From Deltaproteobacteria bacterium (lineage in GTDB: Bacteria; Myxococcota_A; UBA9160; SZUA-336): DNA of 64,000 nt. The notes beneath the pieces were generated by a model. It was given only the letters and a program-made list of their open reading frames with translations, did no database searches and had not been told where the DNA came from. Each line of letters starts with the position of its first letter. The first letter of the stretch is position 1. The stretch is taken from assembly GCA_029261895.1 (NCBI GenBank), contig JAJDAK010000048.1:62001-126000 (forward strand). Direction: 5' to 3'. The position numbers were made by a program, and so were the translations under genes. Shown here piece after piece: positions 61,565-64,000 of the stretch.

Positions 61565-62704
61565 ATGACAATACGGTGCTGTCTGATCATCGTTGTCGCC
61601 GCTTGTTCGGCTGAGACTCCCGAGGTGGTCGCCGATTCGAAGGGGCGCCCTGCCAAAGTGATTCCCGTAGTCGTCACGCAAGCCGAGGAACGTCGCGTAG
61701 AGGACGCATTTCTCGAACGCGAGGCCACCCTCTTCCCGATCGCATTTGCCGCACTTTCGACCCGTCAGGAAGGTTTTGTACTGCGCAGGCACGTCGAGGA
61801 AGGCGACTACGTCAACAAGGGGGACCTGATCGCGGAGCTGGACCCCAGTGACCACGTGTTACGGCTCGCCGAACTGCACGCCGCGTTGCAGCGTGCCCAA
61901 GCCAATCTATCCGAACAAAAGCGCGCTACTGAACGCAGCGGCGAACTTTTCCGGCGAAATATCGTCTCACAGGGTGCACACGACGACCAGAAAACGGGAT
62001 TGGATCGCGTCCGCGCCGAAGTCAAACAGGCCAAAGCTCGCGTAGACCTGGCAGAAAAAGCGCTCACCGAACTTCGAATCACCGCACCCATGGACGCGGT
62101 GGTGAGTAAACAATCGATTGAAGCGGGCGAATACCTCGAACGCGGCGATCCCGTTGTCGAGCTGAAGCGTGTGGATCAAGTCATCGCGATCTGTACCGTG
62201 AGCGAACGCTATCTCGCCGACATTCATGAGGGCGCGCCCGTGGACATCATGGTGACCGCGCATCCCGGGCGGACTTTTAACGGCTTGGTTTGGAAGATCG
62301 TTCCCGACGCAGAATTGGAAAGCCGTGGGTTCCCGGTTCGCATTTTGTTGGCGAATCCAGACTTTCTACTGAAGCCCGGTATGTCGGCACGCGTCGCCTT
62401 TACTCGCAGCGTCGACAACGCGCTATTGGTCCCTAAAGACGCGGTCCGTCGAGACGACGATGGGGCCTACGTCTTCATCATCAAGGATCAAAAAGCCGAA
62501 CGCAGGAACATTGAACTCGGCAACAGCATCGATGATCGCTGGTTGATTCGTGTGGGACTCAATGCCACCGACCACATCGTTGTCACCGGCAACGAAGATC
62601 TTGTGGGTGGTGAAGGCGTGACCATCGTTGAACTGCCACCACCGGGACCCCCAACCCTGCCCCAAGAATTCAAGGCGGATCACGGCGGCGCGAAAGGCTC
62701 ATAG
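61565..62704 (+). CDS. RND efflux periplasmic adaptor lipoprotein
   Basis: Membrane fusion protein (HlyD/AcrA family) of 379 residues. Lipobox IVVAAC near residue 14 makes it a lipoprotein. Order: barrel-sandwich halves around GFVLRRHVEEGDYVNKGDLI and APMDAVVSKQSIEAGEYLERGD (short runs), a helical hairpin between them, beta-barrel and membrane-proximal domain. ATG at 61565; the frame is open from 61538. Three bp before the RND permease, with which it forms a tripartite efflux pump; no outer-membrane channel gene is inside the window. Confidence 0.92.
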   Translation: MTIRCCLIIVVAACSAETPEVVADSKGRPAKVIPVVVTQAEERRVEDAFLEREATLFPIAFAALSTRQEGFVLRRHVEEGDYVNKGDLIAELDPSDHVLRLAELHAALQRAQANLSEQKRATERSGELFRRNIVSQGAHDDQKTGLDRVRAEVKQAKARVDLAEKALTELRITAPMDAVVSKQSIEAGEYLERGDPVVELKRVDQVIAICTVSERYLADIHEGAPVDIMVTAHPGRTFNGLVWKIVPDAELESRGFPVRILLANPDFLLKPGMSARVAFTRSVDNALLVPKDAVRRDDDGAYVFIIKDQKAERRNIELGNSIDDRWLIRVGLNATDHIVVTGNEDLVGGEGVTIVELPPPGPPTLPQEFKADHGGAKGS

Positions 62705-62707
62705 CCA

Positions 62708-64000
62708 ATGAAACTCGTCGACGCATCGATTCGATACCCCGTAAGCGTCGCCGTCGCGGTCATTCTCATCACGATTTTCGGCGTACTCGCGCTCCAAGAC
62801 ATTCCCGTTCAGATGATTCCGACGCTGGATCGCCCTGAAGTAACGGTGCAGACGCGTTACCCGGGTGCCGGTCCGTTTGAGGTTGAGGAAGAGATCACCA
62901 AGCGCCAAGAAGAGATGCTGAACACCGTCGAGAATCTGCGCGAGATGGTTTCGGTTTCAAAAGAAGGCGATAGCACCGTCACATTGCGTTTCGACTACGG
63001 AATCAATAAGGACGTCGCACGACTCGACGTTTCCGAAAAGCTCGGCGCGGTGCGAGACCTCGCCGAGGACGCTGACGAGTCCATTATTCGCGCGGTCAAC
63101 TCGAACGAACAGACACCCATTGGCTGGGTTGTGCTGCGGGCTGAGGAAGACATCAATACGATTCGCCCCCTTGCAGACGACGTGATTCGCGCACAGATCG
63201 AACGCGTCCCCGGCGTCGGGCAGGTTCTCTTCTATGGCGGAGAAGAACGCGAAGTCCATATCGAATTGAATTTTTCCGCCCTCGCTGCACGCGGCATTTC
63301 TATCGATGAAGTTCGTGTCGCGCTCCAAAAAGAAAATCGCAATATCAAAGCCGGCGCCTTCGATGAAGGAAAGAACCGTTTCTCCGTGCGAACGGAAGGA
63401 CGTTACCGCGCGCTTGAAGAAATCGAAGAAACCATCGTGCGTCGAGAGACGACTGGACCGACACGCGTCAAAAACATTGCCTCAGTAAAATTCGGCTACG
63501 AAGAACCTCAATTTGTAATCCGTCAAAACGGCGTGCCTGCGCTGATCATGGGCGTGCTGCGCAAGAGTGGCTCCAATACGCTCGAGGTCATGAACGGCGT
63601 ACGCGACGTTCTTGAGGAAATCAACAATCAGTACGCGAGCCGCGGCATCCAATTGCGTATCGTTTACGACGCGAGCGTTTACATCGACGAATCCATCAGC
63701 TTGGTCAGCACCAGTTTGCTCATCGGCGCACTACTCGCCACCTTGGTTCTGCTGTTCTTCCTACGAAGTCGCTCCGCCGTGATGGTTCTCGGACTCAGCA
63801 TTCCAATCGTGCTGATTGCGACATTCATCTTCATGGCGATATCCGGGCGCACGCTGAATATTATTTCGCTCGCCGGCATGACGTTTGTTACCGGCATGGT
63901 TCTCGATAACGCGATCGTTGTGGTTGAAAACATCTTTCGCCACCGCGAACTCGGGAAAGGCACGGTGCGCGCGGCCTATGACGGCACTGTTGAAGTCTGG
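62708..64000 (+). CDS. RND efflux permease (AcrB/HAE1 family), 5' part
   Basis: Inner-membrane pump, cut by the window end after 431 codons (full members are about 1,030). It starts MKLVDASIRYPVSVAVAVIL, with the first transmembrane helix, and continues with the porter domain (about 35-330) and helices 2-4. The TM4 motif reads VLDNAIVVVENIFRH: one of the two aspartates of AcrB is Asn, as in many homologues. It is coupled to the adaptor gene. Substrate cannot be told. Confidence 0.92.
   Translation, partial: MKLVDASIRYPVSVAVAVILITIFGVLALQDIPVQMIPTLDRPEVTVQTRYPGAGPFEVEEEITKRQEEMLNTVENLREMVSVSKEGDSTVTLRFDYGINKDVARLDVSEKLGAVRDLAEDADESIIRAVNSNEQTPIGWVVLRAEEDINTIRPLADDVIRAQIERVPGVGQVLFYGGEEREVHIELNFSALAARGISIDEVRVALQKENRNIKAGAFDEGKNRFSVRTEGRYRALEEIEETIVRRETTGPTRVKNIASVKFGYEEPQFVIRQNGVPALIMGVLRKSGSNTLEVMNGVRDVLEEINNQYASRGIQLRIVYDASVYIDESISLVSTSLLIGALLATLVLLFFLRSRSAVMVLGLSIPIVLIATFIFMAISGRTLNIISLAGMTFVTGMVLDNAIVVVENIFRHRELGKGTVRAAYDGTVEVW

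Noticed and set aside
63895..63935. Asp-to-Asn change in the TM4 proton-relay motif of the RND permease
   Set aside because: The DN form is frequent in functional HAE1-type pumps and the gene is only partial here.

Overview
The window reads as a moderately GC-rich chromosome segment from a deltaproteobacterial, Myxococcota-like organism. The main evidence is a type IV pilus cluster in the Myxococcus order (transcribed as pilB-pilT-pilC-pilS-pilR-pilA, then a TPR protein and an ABC ATPase/permease pair in the places of pilG-pilH-pilI). Supporting evidence is four NtrC-type sigma-54 activators, an MglA-like GTPase and PilZ proteins. No phage, complete insertion sequence or CRISPR array was seen.

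Layout. 1-10.4 kb: pilus cluster on the minus strand. 10.4-18.7 kb: flippase-like protein, ribF, an LptF/G permease, and coaBC-nfeD-slipin-hflK-hflC. 18.8-23.3 kb: histidine kinase with NtrC-type regulator, then coaD and rsmD. 23.5-30.3 kb: small XRE and membrane proteins, then peptidoglycan turnover and recycling (lytic transglycosylase, dacB, amgK, murU, anmK). 30.3-35 kb: PilZ protein and a glycosyltransferase/methyltransferase block. 35-41 kb: two divergent NtrC-type regulators, a FliA-type sigma factor, FlgM, and a response regulator with a PopZ-like tail. 41-49.7 kb: nadC-birA-coaX, an EF-G paralogue, a repeat protein, the MglA-like GTPase and a GAF protein with degenerate GGDEF. 49.7-56 kb: ald, TolB-like lipoprotein, JAMM peptidase, Rrf2 regulator, a helicase-exonuclease fusion and tRNA-Leu. 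56.2-58.9 kb: a more AT-rich MBOAT/SGNH acyltransferase pair. 58.9-64 kb: GpgS-like glycosyltransferase, patatin, second PilZ protein, and an RND efflux pair cut by the window end.

The most interesting signal is regulatory. The FliA/FlgM pair has no flagellar genes around it. A motif resembling the sigma-28 promoter, T[A/C]AAG then exactly 16 bases then CCGA, occurs upstream of flgM, pilB, pilR, the 18.8 kb kinase, the 35 kb NtrC-type regulator and both PilZ genes, and was not seen upstream of the housekeeping genes I inspected. pilA itself has a clear -24/-12 sigma-54 promoter. Together these suggest that a flagellar-type sigma/anti-sigma switch was rewired to run type IV pili and c-di-GMP receptors: FliA to PilR, PilR with sigma-54 to pilA, and FliA to the pilB operon. 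This is inference from sequence and needs experimental mapping.
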